Of a stretch of DNA of 64,000 nucleotides, positions 1-14,100 are shown in pieces; positions within the stretch are counted from its first letter, which is position 1; each line of letters starts with the position of its first letter. The stretch is from contig NW_019775623.1 in NCBI RefSeq assembly GCF_001039355.2, positions 220,045 to 284,044 of the forward strand. Direction: 5' to 3'. Made by a program: the position numbers and the translations under genes. This DNA is from Lingula anatina (Eukaryota; Brachiopoda; Lingulata; Lingulida; Lingulidae). The notes below the pieces were generated by a model, which was not told the DNA's origin, did no database searches, and was given only the letters and a program-made list of their open reading frames with translations.

Positions 1-549
1 GAAACTCATGATAAAAATATACCATATGTCACTTAAATAAAAATACCCATTTTTTGTCTCATGACTCACCATAATGCCGTACTTGTAATCTACCCATTTT
101 GTAAGTAATTGGATAAGTCAACTAGTTGGTACAAAGGAAACATTTTATCTGGATGGTGGTCCCATGCCTTGAATTTAATGCTACATATCACTGATGTGTT
201 TCCTCCACAGTAAGGGTAAAGAGAATGCCTGTGGCCAGTCTGAATCAACTGTGATCTATTGTATTACACACTACTGTAATCCATATGTAGTAGAAAATGG
301 CATATGAAAAAAGGACCCTCCTTTTATTCTTTGTCTGAACTGAATGTATGTCTATGCCACATTTTACAAGACTAAACATAAGGTTATTACACAATTAAAA
401 TAAATTAAAAACTTGCCTTAATAAACACTCACTTAATAAACATATTTTCAGAAAAAAATTAATAAAAATCTAAAATTTAATTAAAAATAAATCACCGAGC
501 ACAAAATGAATTTCATTAATTTAAATGAAAAATTGCAGTAAGGACCCAC
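1..549. other. PKHD1L1-like intron, left edge
   Basis: AT-rich sequence downstream (on the minus strand) of exon 11. No exon, RNA gene or repeat could be recognised in it. Confidence 0.5.
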
Positions 550-1007
550 CTCCAATCTGTATCCTGGGTGGGGTGTCACCTGCTCCAGTCAGGTAGTCAC
601 CATCCACCCGAAGGTACAGTCCTCCCTCAGTGCTCCCCGTGTTGGCTGACAGGTTCCGGATGACTGAGAATAAAGTGTTCAGTGATGTATAGTTGGTTTA
701 AAATTTTAAGAAATCAATTATTTAAAAAACTGAACTATATAGTGATGGGTGGTTCATTTCGACTGGGAGAATTGTGAATTTAAAGATACTGTAGTTATTA
801 AGTAATACATTCAAAAAATTGGAATATTTCTATAGAGTGGTAATAACACAACTGAAAAGCAAACTACCTTATAGTACTATTCTTTACTGTAAAGCACCAA
901 AATGCTACACAGAAATGTGTTTTTTAATGATTCAAAAATTATGTATCTGAAAATTTGATAATTTTTCCTGATTGAAATGATCAAGCCATTATCGTACATG
1001 TTCATGT

Positions 1008-1046
<39 letters not shown>

Positions 1047-1223
1047 GAAAACAAAATAACTAATTCTGGTACATTTGTACATACCAACACCCACAAAAAC
1101 ACACATTCTGGCTAAAAGATTTACCTGCGTATGTTTGAATCAAATACAGGTTATCACTTCCTGACACCTTGATTAAGTTAGGTGCTGTGTATGAACTAAA
1201 ACAAAAATATTTTTATCATTTGT

Positions 1224-1304
<81 letters not shown>

Positions 1305-3615
1305 GCTCAAGCAAGTTTATTTTATTTTATTTTTCACATTTATTACAAAATGAAAAAAAGTCACTTGAAATTCTTGAAAACATATTTATACAGTTAATTC
1401 CTGCTATTTTGTAATGACAATTTACAACTCTAATAATAAATGTTGTATAAATTAGTGAATCTTCTTGGACTCTCTTGTTGCAAATAAATATAAAGGTAAA
1501 CTTCAGATTTTTACAACTTACTTTCCATAGATAGAGACATAGTACATGACCCTTAAATCCCCTAAAAAGAACAATGTTTTTTAATTAACAATGGTTTTTT
1601 TAATGCAAAAAAAAATTCTCATTCTTCTTTTCTTTCTTGGTTTATTCAGTAAGTGCAGCACCGACAAAACTAACTACCAAACAAATTTTTTACCTGCCCA
1701 TTTTTGATCTAATACATTAAACAAACATTGGAGAGTCCTAACATATTTTTGTCAAAAACAATAATAACCACTCTCACTTTTTGATAATAGTTAATAAGAT
1801 TAACCTATAAATTTAAATGACTAGTTAATGACATCACTTAAAAATTAGGGAATTTTTTTCATACAGTTAGATTAATTATTGTCACAAGATATACTCCATA
1901 AAAAGGTATTAGATCAATAGCACTCCCTCCTTAAGGCCTGGAACAATCAATCATGTTTTATTTTTCTTTTTTTGACACAATAAATTAAACCATTGCGCTT
2001 CTAAAGAGAAAAGTTCTTACCAATGTAACCTCCCTGCATCTTACATTTGAAGCAGCCATAATCATCTTCATTGACATTTAAGCCATACCTGTATTTGTCA
2101 GATAAAAAATATAACTGGTTATAATTAATTTAGTTTTTGAACAAATATCTTCCATTTAACAGAAAAATTGTTTTTAATTTCATTCTATATTGATATTATC
2201 ATTAAGTTTTCATTTCATCGTCTTTCTTCTTTTTCATCTTCTCATCAAAATTTTTGTTCTCATTCTTATTATTTGAAAATGTAAATAAATTTTTCTTTCA
2301 GCCAACTATGCAGTTAAAACAATACTTTTAACACCAAGCTGGTTTACTCTTGGCTGTGTGGTTTCTTCACTTCTACTTGGCACATCTTGTACACATGCAA
2401 GGCCAGCTGTTACTATTAAGTCTTAGGATTAAAGGGATAATAACTCTTCGTTTCGGTCAAAAAATGAATTTTCCTGGAGTAAACAACAATTTTCCCATTC
2501 TTACCAATGGTTAATGAATCCATTTTTACATTCAAAGTTAGTTCCTGGTTTTTTCCAAAAAGTTCGGTTTTTTGTTAAAATCTCTTAAGAGATTTTAACA
2601 GAGTATAGCCATCAATGGAGGTCACGTGGTCTAGCTCAGATATCACAAGCTCAGATATCAGAATAATAGTTATAACTGCCCTTTTTGTGGTAAAACAGAA
2701 TATATTATATTTCTATGAGATATTCACATTGTTTTTATTGTGAAATATAGATCTCATACGAAGAGTTATTATCCCTTTAATCTTAAAAATATTTCATCTT
2801 ACGCTTCAGTTGTTGCCGGGTCCACCAACTCACAAGTGTCATCTGAACTCAGTGTTGCACTGATAAAAATAAAAAAATAAACTCACAATCAAAATATGTA
2901 TAAAATCATTATATTCAAAATTAGCATGATACATTAATGTAGTTACCCTAAAATTGATCATTTCACTTGAGCACAATACAAATTATTTATACCTCTGTGT
3001 ATGATTATAAAACAGGTTTCCAATAAAAAGCAGTGATCATAAAAAGAGTAAACCTAACCATAACAATGGTTAAACTGTTTTCTTTGTTTAATATTTTATC
3101 TGTTCTTTACATTAGTTTTCCAACACAGCCACTTGTTTTATTGTACGCCAAACACGCATATACAACAGACTTAAGACTATGTTGCACCAGTTACCATGGA
3201 AATGATGCAACTTTCAACATGGCAGCCAGACCATACAATTGAATCCTGAACAATCATTTTTTTTTCTACAACAAGAATATTGGATCATACATTCTTGATG
3301 ATGTATGTAGGCATATTACTACGGACACCTGAACGTACAGCCAGCTAAAAATGAACGAGAAAATATTTGGCTTTCAGAACTTTTTAGCCTGGACAAATAA
3401 TTGTGAACATTTATGAAGGCTAAGTTAAAACTGATACTTTTGGGTTATATTTTAACTTGGGTTATTTCAACTTTTCTTACTTTCTCAATACTGGGTTGCC
3501 ATCTCCTTCGATATTGCTACTTCCACTGCTATTGGTCCTCACTGTTCCACATATCTCCAACAACATGCCTGAAAATGAAATGTTTAATAATGATGAACAA
3601 TAGGGAAAAGCCCGA

Positions 3616-3690
<75 letters not shown>

Positions 3691-5380
3691 TGTGTGTGTG
3701 TTGTGTGTGTGTGTGTGTGTGCAGGAGAGAGAGAGGGAGAGAGAGAAAGTGTGTGTGTTTATCCTTCTGTGTGTGTGTGTATGTGTATGTGCATGCGAGC
3801 AGAAGAAAGAGAGAGAGACTCACCAGGTGGTCCTGTCGTAGCATTCAATTTATCGATGTTTGGAGTTGCCCAATCATCAATCTAAAAGGAATGGAAAAGA
3901 TTTAGCATTAATTTAAAAATTCTCTGCAGAACCTTCAATTACATAGTATTCTTGTATAATCATATGACGAAATTTTTGGATGCTTTATCAGCAGTGTTGA
4001 TGACGTCTTAAGCTATATGTCCTGTTTGTCAACTACCAGTACGTATATATAAATATAGGCCAAATTTTAGTTTATCCTTCTGAAACCAAGATCCCCAATT
4101 CGACTGCACGTGAAAATATCACATTTTTTTTTCACTCCACAGCTTCTAATAAAACTTTTCATACAACTTAGGAATGAGTATACCACTTAACTATTTTTTT
4201 CTGGAAAGTGCTTGATGTTGATATTTACAAAGAAGTATAAAGGAAGATGGCCGCTGGTTTTAATTACTGACCAGTCATTTTAAACTAAATCAAAAAATTA
4301 ATCAAAGGTCAAATTCAAGTTCAGAAAGGAAAAGATACTGTATATGGTTCGTGAGTACAAAAAAATCACTATTTTCCCGGTAAAAATCCATTTGGCGAGA
4401 AAACCCTATGGAGTTTCCCTTTAAAGACTCACTTCAACTGTGCAAGGTCTTCCAACACACTGAAACTTGGTGCCGTCACAGCCGGTGACACTAAAGGAGT
4501 AGTCGCCCGGCAACATAGTCTCCAAACCCCTAGAATACACACCAATGATTACTATATTATCTGCTTTTTTCTTCCTATTTCTTTTACTATATTTCTGTTT
4601 TTTCTTAATTAATCTATATTTATTTATTAATGTTTTTTTATCAATTTGATAGTACTTATTATTATTATTATCCATTTTAATTTTTTTAAATTTTGACATG
4701 AAAACCTGCCAGGATATTTCAAAGCCAAATAGTCTACCCCACCTTGAGTTAAGAAAAAGTCCGATTCCATTAATTTACACAGATAAGCCTCTCCCTACAT
4801 CTTGAACCACTTACGTCAGGCTTACCCTGATCTGTACAATGAAATGGAGGATGGACTCTCTGCCACATGATCCCTCAGTTTCGTCACAACCGGTATATAC
4901 TATAAACTCTGACGGGAGCACTTACCTGTAAGTGACACTGATGGAGGCAGCTGAACTCCCAGCGGTGTCCACAAACAGGGGATAGGTGACCTGTACATCA
5001 CTCCTGATTAACTTCACGTCATAGCCGTTAGCATTCAGGCACTCGTTGTCTGGAAGAATGAAAAGAGAAGTCATATACGTGACGTCACTTCCGTAAAATA
5101 TGACGTCACTGCTTAACTGCGTAACTTGGGGAAAGAAGAGGTAGAGAATAAATCATTCTGATCTTTTTTTTTTGCTCCACTAATGCGTTTTCGTGTTAAT
5201 CAGANNNNNNNNNNNNNNNNNNNNNNNNNNNNNNNNNNNNNNNNNNNNNNNNNNNNNNNNNNNNNNNNNNNNNNNNNNNNNNNNNNNNNNNNNNNNNNNN
5301 NNNNNNNNNNNNNNNNNNNNNNNNNNNNNNNNNNNNNNNNNNNNNNNNNNNNNNNNNNNNNNNNNNNNNNNNNNNNNNNN

Positions 5381-5446
<66 letters not shown>

Positions 5447-8400
5447 GAAAGAAAGACTAACAGCAGTACAACAAACAAATTAAACAGGATAAAGATTGAG
5501 CCATTTTTCAGGTACCCAATCATTACACATAATCTGTGCTCGTCTACAGGGGTACTAATTGCATTCTTTTTGACATTTAATTTATTCAGCCCGACATAAA
5601 CAAGGATAAATGAAGGAACTCACCAAACGTGCCGAACAGGTAAAACTTGGTCCCTCCTCTCTTGCTGCCATACTTAGGCTTGACTCTAGTTACAGTGCTT
5701 CCATCCACTGAAATGTAACATATCAAAGAATTAGTCCCAGTTTTCTGCTGACTGTTTTATTTTTTTTTTATGGTTTCCTGCGATATAAAAAGAATAAAGC
5801 GACCAACGGTTTTGTGATGATATGAATAAAAAGGGAGTTATGAACTATTTCAAGTGCCTGTGTTTAAGTTATAACACTAGGCCAATTGTTTGGTTCTTTG
5901 TAATAATGCCAGAGTCTGTCAGTAAAAATAAGGGGGGTGAAGGTATAAAAGTATCACGGAAACTTGTGTGATTTATCGAGATGATTTTGTGTTTTTCATA
6001 TTTAAAGGGATGAATTTTTTTTTTTTTTTTTTTTTTTTTTTTGGCGGAGAAAGTGCCATTTAACGGATTTTCCCGGGGTAAACGACAATTTCCCCATATT
6101 TTTCAATGTTTAATGAATTCGTTCCGACATTCAAAGTAAGTCTATTGTTTTCTTTTTTTAAGTGTGATTTGTAATAATCTCTTGAATTTATTATATTTCT
6201 GTGTTGTTTACAATTTTTTTTATTTTCATTTATTTATTAATTTATTTTTTTTATGGAATTTTTAATTTAATATGAAGAGTTGCTATCCCTTTAAAAACTG
6301 ATAAGCCGATCAACGTGAAAACCAAACGCGTATCTCCATTTTCTTCCTCACAATAAAACCAATGCGCACGTTCATCTCATTATACTTTTTAAGGTACCAT
6401 GTTTTTCATTTATTACACACATATAATTTAAGTCTTAATAACATTATATTTGATTATTCAGAAATGCTTTTAAGTGCACTGTAGGTCGATTACCACATGT
6501 ACTGCGCAAGTATCGTAAAACGTGATAGAATTGTGTCTCAGTGGAGAATTTCGCGATAAATCACCCCTTCAACTACAAAGAGAACCAATTTCGTGTATTT
6601 GAATAATGAACGTGTGCTTGGATACACGCGCTCGCAATTGAATACATCTAAACGAAAAATTGTCTCTTCTTTAAAACTTTAATTTCGGCAAGAGAACATT
6701 TTGCATGCTTTTTTGTCATTTTTTTCTTTTAGCCTGAGGTTAAGGGTCTCAACAAAAGGGATGAAAAGATAGTTTATACAGAGTAAATTTAACTAGTGTA
6801 ACCAAATATTTTGTACTTTGGTTTCCACAACAAATTCCCCTGGCAAAATTAACGATTTGTATAGAACAGCAGCTGGGGCGAATGAGTCAAATAAAAGAAT
6901 AATAGTTATTAACAAAAAAACTACTCGTCCATGCTTGAGATAATGAGGTTATTTCTTATGTAACATTGTAAGCACCGAGTTAATATTTTCAAAGTCATAT
7001 TTCGCTGTACGTTCATGAACGCAAAATCATGTGCGTACGTGAGTGTGCGCGTGAACATCAGCGTGCGCGTCTGTGTCTGTGTGTACACTTTGCAAGTAAA
7101 TCAATTCAAAATATGCTCAGACAAAATCCTCTAATGAAAATAAAAGTTTTTTTTCTGAAATGGTTTAATTTATTTTTTTAATCTACATCTAGTTTCAAAG
7201 GTCAAGGATCCAGATGGCAGCGAAACGAAGACCCCGCTAACAAACGCACCGTGCCGTGTCCTTGTGCATCGATTCATAAATGCGAAACAACAAATATCAA
7301 CAAAAGCTACCGAAGCGTTTATGCTTTGAATAGTTCATGCATGCGATAGGCATATGTTCTTCAGTGACCCGTTCTATATTTGTGTGGTCAACCACATCTC
7401 TTTTAAAGATTAAAGAAGAAATTTCCCGGCGTCGTGAAGAAAAAAACACGTCCCCGCCTTGACATGTTGCCCCGGCATGTTGCTGGTAGAGAGATTTATT
7501 GACACAAACTCGCATCAAAGTTGACGGAAACAATATGTTTTTTTAAAAAAAGGTGTTACCCGGCTTGACCTGACAGGTGCGACGAAAGTAGCCAGTGTAC
7601 TGATCAATCAAATCAATCAAAGAAAACAGTTAAAAGAAAAGAAAAGAGATTCAGTATATCGAGATGTTCTTTATGTCGGCCGTGTGCGACGAAATTCAGC
7701 GCGCTGTAGGTCGGTCCGAAGGTCAGGTCCTATATAAGAAATTTTTGACCCCTTTTCCCCTTGGAACGGGAGCAGAAAGGGCGTTGAGTACATACATACA
7801 CTGGTACTTTTTTTGCCATTGTTATCATGCAGGACTTGTTAATAATCTTTTTGTGTTGATAGTATAAGCTTTTGAGAGTGATCTGAAGTTTTGGTAAATT
7901 TCTTTTACTACTGATGCTGACATATGCAAATATGATATTTGGTGTATCTTATCTTAGTCACACAATACTACGATATTTATTCATCAAAAAGGTTTTTATC
8001 CCAAAAGTTCTCGTTGCTTTCAAAGTAAAGTGACTTCAACTATATATGCTGAAATAAACTGTATTGAAATTTCAGCTATCTGGTATAACACCCCGAAAAG
8101 CCTTTCCTTCTCTTCTCTCCTTCTTTCTCTCTCTCTCTCTCTCTCTCTCTTTTATCCTAGGATTGCACCGAATTGCTATAAAACTAATTTTGCTCATTTT
8201 AAGGGTTTCCTTACACAGTCCACCGTTCTGATTTAATCTGCATCTACTCAGTATTTTGTTAAACAACAAAATAATATGTAAGCACGATATATTACAATAA
8301 AAATAACATAAGGAAAATAAGGAAAGTTTAAGTTACTGGTCATTTGACATTACAACAATAGCATATTATACAAAAGCAGACTGAAATCAAACAAACTTTT

Positions 8401-11112
8401 AACACAGTTATGGTTACCAAAAGTCATTCTTTCACTGAAAGAAAAAGAATTATGGTTACCTTTCGTTTACAATGGACATACATTTCGAGTAAAACCTTGC
8501 TAAACAATGGAGAGGAAATGGACCTTTATTTTGGATTTTATAACTCAACTTTCAAGATTCCGTACGCGTGTACGTGCGCTTAAACTTGATCTTTCTTTCG
8601 AACGCTGTAATAACAATTAACAGTGAGCGTAGAGGAAAGAATAAGCAACAAATTGATCGCGTCACTTCAAGACATTGCACACTGAATAGAAATTGCCTAA
8701 AATTTTCCCTGCAAGCAGACGACACTATTATAGGCTGTTGGCTTTCCCGATTATTTTGCTTCTTGAATCAATCTGATTTTCACAAAGATCATTAATTAAA
8801 AGGATAGAAAAGCATTTTAATATCACAAGATCGCGAACAAAATATCTTCAGCAAAAAATCATTTATCCCGAAAATTTGTCTAAACTTTTAGATCACAACT
8901 GTAGTCTTGTTCGTATCTTATTGATCAGTAGGAGTCAAACTAAATGAAATATTGCGACTGTTTTATAACCAGAAAGACTTAACGAATGCTTCAGCTCAAT
9001 GCTTACTTTTTTAAATCGCTTTATTTTCAGTTGAAGTAAACCAAACCTTTGGTCTGAAAGTTTAGACTTTTTGGGGGGCTAAGGTTCTATTGCAAAAACG
9101 TTAATGGCCCGAGTAAAAATTCGCTTCGCTTTGCGTTCGGATGAATGAACTTTGCGGCTAAGCAAGCGCATGGTATCAAAGTACACAAACACTAAGGAAA
9201 GAAAAGACAGTGCGTACGCAACATTTTACCTCAAGAGCCGTTTGTAGTTCCAGAATTCCGGATAGGCCCTGGGCAATGAATGTAGTATTGTATATGAGTT
9301 GCATAACTGTTGAATAGATTTTCACTGGTGGCATTGACTCAGGTCCAGTATTCGGACATACGAACTCATATCGCCGACTTGCCTGCTACTTGAATTACCC
9401 TATTATTTCTTATTTCATTTTAATTGTTTTATTCTATTACAATCATAACTGTTATCATTATTATTATCATTAAAATTAAAATCATTATCTATTTTAGTCC
9501 GATTTTTGTGCACTGTAAATTACGACTAGTCCTGCTCTAGAATTTAAAGCAACATTACTCTACGCCAATTCAACAACTCTACAAAAAAGAGTAAAAAAAC
9601 GTGAACAATAGTATTATGATAGTTAGAATTAAGGCTAAGAAGCATGCCTTGTCGTTTTTCACAAACAACCACAGGGTTAAAAAACCCTCGGCGCGTAAAA
9701 AAAACCCAAAACCACAGGGGTGCTAAGTTCCCCATGTTGACATTGCAGCTTTATACAAAGGGTTAAAATGTTTTTATTAACACTGGGAGAAATGTTGCAC
9801 ACCTGAACGGCGATCCAATTAACCGTGGAGAGTTAAAAAGATCGATTGCCTAGACGGGTTAGCGTCGCTGCGCACAAGGTCGTGTCAGTGTTCTAGAAGG
9901 CCACATATTCATGAATGACTTATGGAAAAAAACAAAATGTTATGGAAAGAGCAGTGAAATGAAAATTTCCGTCAAATGTATCCCGTTTAAAAGAACGTCA
10001 GTTTCAGATTGTCTACAAAAGTTTGAATCGCACTTTCAATGCAGCAATACAATGCCTGGCGCATGTTTACATGTAAGTTGCTTAGTGCTGCAGACGATTA
10101 CTTGTTGTTAGGGGCATCATTTCAGTCCGCAGACAATTTAGAGAAAAAAATGTCCCTTTTTTCATTCCATACAGTCGGTTGGTTAGAAAATAAAGACGAA
10201 TCCCAACGTTAGTCTCAAAACATGTCCGCCTTTATCATGCAATGAGGTTCAAAGATATCAAAAATCAAAATCAAAACAAAGTCCTCAAGCACTCCATATG
10301 TTGCTCTGACCTTTTGCAATTCACCAAGCTGTTGCAATTATGTAAAATAATAATAATATTGATCAGTTGCTACGACTACGACCGAGTATTTTGGACATAG
10401 CATTCCAATTTGCTTTCTTATAATTTCAATTCTGCAAGATTTCTTTTATTAGTAATAACAATGGAATATAGTTGTTTCCTATCCCAGAAGAAAATCTATT
10501 GTAAGGATACCAGGGAAGCATTTGGACCACCCCTCTCTCTCTCCCTCCCTTTCTATCTCCATCCTACTCTCTGCCTCTCTTCCTTTCTCTCTCCATCCCC
10601 ATTCCTTCCTCTCTTCCCATTCTCCCTTCCAACTATAAACCTAACAAACAGGTAGAGTTTCAGCCTATCCATTTCTCTCTCCCTCCCTCCCTCCCTCCCT
10701 CTCCCTCTCTCTCTCTCTCTCATTCTTTATTTGTCTCCCTCTCAAATTCCTACGTTCTTCAACCAGAAATGATCGTTCGAGGTTATCAGAACGTAAGAAG
10801 AAATTATCGATGTTTTCTCGCACGCGATCTTCACATTTACCGTCTCTGACTTCTGAAAATAAGGACAATTTGTTTTCAAATGTACCTAAAATCTCCAAGC
10901 AACATCCGTCATAACAATGTTATATACTATTACAAAATTTTAGAAAGAAGTTTAATCCGTCGACATCTGATGATTGATACTGCAGGAACATAATAAGGTG
11001 GATAAAAACTACAACGTGAAGATTCACCGCGAGCCATTCCTCAAGTCATACAAAAATGTCATACAATAGTTGTTGATTTAGAGAATACCACGAATAAAAC
11101 TTGTTGTCAAGC

Positions 11113-11148
<36 letters not shown>

Positions 11149-14100
11149 GTTTTTATTAAAGCTAGGAGTCGATTTGGAAATGATAACGTTTGACTCCTTC
11201 TGTCACATGGATTTACCGAGAGACCTGCAAAAGTAAAAAAAAAAGGACAAAAGTGAAAAAAAACACACCCTTATTTGCTCACACGACCTGGGTTGGGCCA
11301 TATTTTGCAAGTCATGGATCCTAATGTGATGGCATTTTCAGTAGCACGTTTAACTTGCTGAAAATGATTCGCAAATGATTCAGCGGGCGCCGAGAAAATT
11401 GTTTTAAAGTGCGTTCTAAAATACCTGTAACGTGTGTTGTACATTTTCGCCGTCGATGCGTGATATGTCAGTTTGACAGATGCACTTTATCTGTACAGAA
11501 GTTTTTTTTCGGAAAACCCAATACTGCATTTTTTACGAAAAACCTCATACGACATCTATTTTAAGAAAGTAACAAAACCCATTCGCCCCCGAATACATGT
11601 ATGTATTTTTCATCAAAACCTTATGCTTATCTATGAACATGCAGATAATTTTGCAAACTCGCTCTTCAAGACGTGATAAAACTCCGACTGGGAGTGTTTT
11701 TCCCTTTTTTATTTTTTATTTATTTATTTATTTATTTATTATCATTATTATTATTGGTGACTAAGGAAACCCGTCTGAAGATGACAAACATTGTCAATGT
11801 CAAATTGTGTCCTTGTTTGTAATCGGAAACCTCCCTTCAAGGACAATATCATAAGTGATATTGAGAACGATCAAAGAAAAGCCAAGATGTGAAAGGTTAG
11901 AACTCGTAGCGTAGGACGCTTTTTTAGTTTACTGGAGACACTTTTCTAAGGATGGGTTTCAGATATGATCAACAATACCGCGGTCATATTTACTTGACAC
12001 TTTTATTTTTATACCATCTGTCAAGGACACCTCTATCATTTATTTTGCGAACAAATGGAGAAAATGGGAGGTGAGAAAAGTCGGAGCTCGTAGTCTAGGG
12101 TGCTTTTTACATAATGGTGAAATGATTCCCAAAGAAAGTGTTTCAATACAGCGAGCACTTCGGTGGTCAAAGTTAACTTGGGTTATCTAAAATTGCATAT
12201 TACTCTGCAATGACTCAATCATCAATAATTTTGTCAAGGATAAGAGATAAAGCAAGGTGAAAAAAGGTCAGAGCTCGTAGGAGAGCGGTCTTCGGGTCGG
12301 CATCTGGGAGTTTGTTTCTGAAAAGCCGTTTTAATACATCGGGCAATATTCCTGTCAAAGTGAACTCGTGCATATATGTTTCACTCCATATCATTCATCA
12401 ATGACGCACTAATAAGTCATTTTGCCAACAATCAGAGAGAAAGCAGACGAGAAAAGTGTGAAAACTTATATATTTCAGAAAGTTAGACATTTTCGCTCTG
12501 CACAAATTTAACAAAAGTTGTGTCAAACGGTGGAACATTTGATATCTTTATAACGGCGTCTGTTGAGTGCTGCATTGTTGTGATCACAATTCTGCTGGTT
12601 GCAGATACATTTAAAGGTGTGAATAATAGAACTGCTTAGGTTTCTGCTATAGAAATTTCTATTGTGCTGTATGTCATTTTATTTACGACTTTTTTTATGT
12701 CAAATAGGTGATCGACAGATCCTGTTATAGAACTAGCTTTTAGTCTGCAAAACACACGGTTTCGTGTTTTTTTTTTTTTTAATTCTTTTTCATAAAATGC
12801 GTTAAGTTTAGGTATTGGTAAAACGTTAACGCGTATGTGCTTTTTTTCAAATGATATTTTGTTTAAGAAGCATTTCGCTTGCATGTATAAAAACGCACGC
12901 GTGCATGCATCCACCTTTTGCTTTCCTCTCCCTCTACTTACACTACTGCCTAATTAAATAGATAAATGCGGGATAACAAATTACTTGATGGGCAACCTCC
13001 AGATTAGGCCTCCAACGAATCAGTTTGCAAGATAGCCCTTGGGGCAACACTCACACCTTGCAAATGGTGTCGTTTCAGAACAAATATTTCAAGCTTTTGG
13101 CCCTAGGCCTTCTATGGGGATTTTAAAAAATTGATTTTTTTTTCAAATCCCTGAAAAAGGCCCAGAGGCCGAAAGCTTGGATAGGATATTACATCTCTTT
13201 AGTAGATTTTCATAGATGCATCATATTGATAACTTGTTCTTTTATTAAAGATCAATACGGTGATTCATTATTCATCTTCAAAGCGAACAAATATTTCAAC
13301 ACCGAGGGTGCGTTTACAGCAGTTTTCTCTGTATCATTAACGTATAACCTATCCAAAACTGTCTATAAAAGTACAATGACCTATCTGCAACTTCGTTTTT
13401 GTCGAGTTTACATTCCTCATTTATAACCTCCGTAGTGTAATTTTCCAGTCTCCAAAAACAAAACCTTGACTAAAAACGTAGACACTTTGAATAAAAAAAA
13501 TGGTTGCTAGATCGTCATCCTGTGAGCGGTTTTGGATACTATGCTCTATTTCGGTATATGAAGTATTGAAATACCCAGAAATAAGGTTTTACTAAATATC
13601 GGAGTAACGCTCACTGTGTAACTTTAATGAGAAGTGATACGGGCATTATTAAAATTATTAACACCTATTCATTATCTTTGTTATGAAGACACATTAGGCG
13701 CCAGTGACGTCATTGTGACGTATCTTGCCACGGCTGAACATGTCGTTGTTATGATTTTATGGATTGATATCTTAACGACGTGATCGCTCACTTCAATTTC
13801 CAATCAAACCTTTGATAAAGTGATTCTTGAATTAAAAGAAAACTGAAATTGTTACGGAGCACTCCTCCCCCCTTTTTTTTAACATAATCGAGGCGTAGTA
13901 TCGGAGGGTCCCTTGTATTGCTGACATTTCATATTCGTTTCAATTCCCTAGACAGACGCCAAAATTAACTGCCCAAATTTTAATAATAATTCTAAACTTT
14001 GCCCACTCTTCCTCTACTCCCGCTTCGACCGTTCACGCTGAATGGTAGATGGTACATCCATGACCCGGTAAGATAATAAAACTACGACATCTTGAGGAAC

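Noticed and set aside
2803-3881. Direct splice of fibrocystin exon 5 to exon 7
   Set aside because: Phases clash and give an immediate stop; the 88-base exon at 3481-3568 resolves it.
3413-3905. Open frames through the GT/GA microsatellite
   Set aside because: Low-complexity VCVC/ERER translation; the real coding sequence here is on the minus strand (3481-3568 and 3824-3881).
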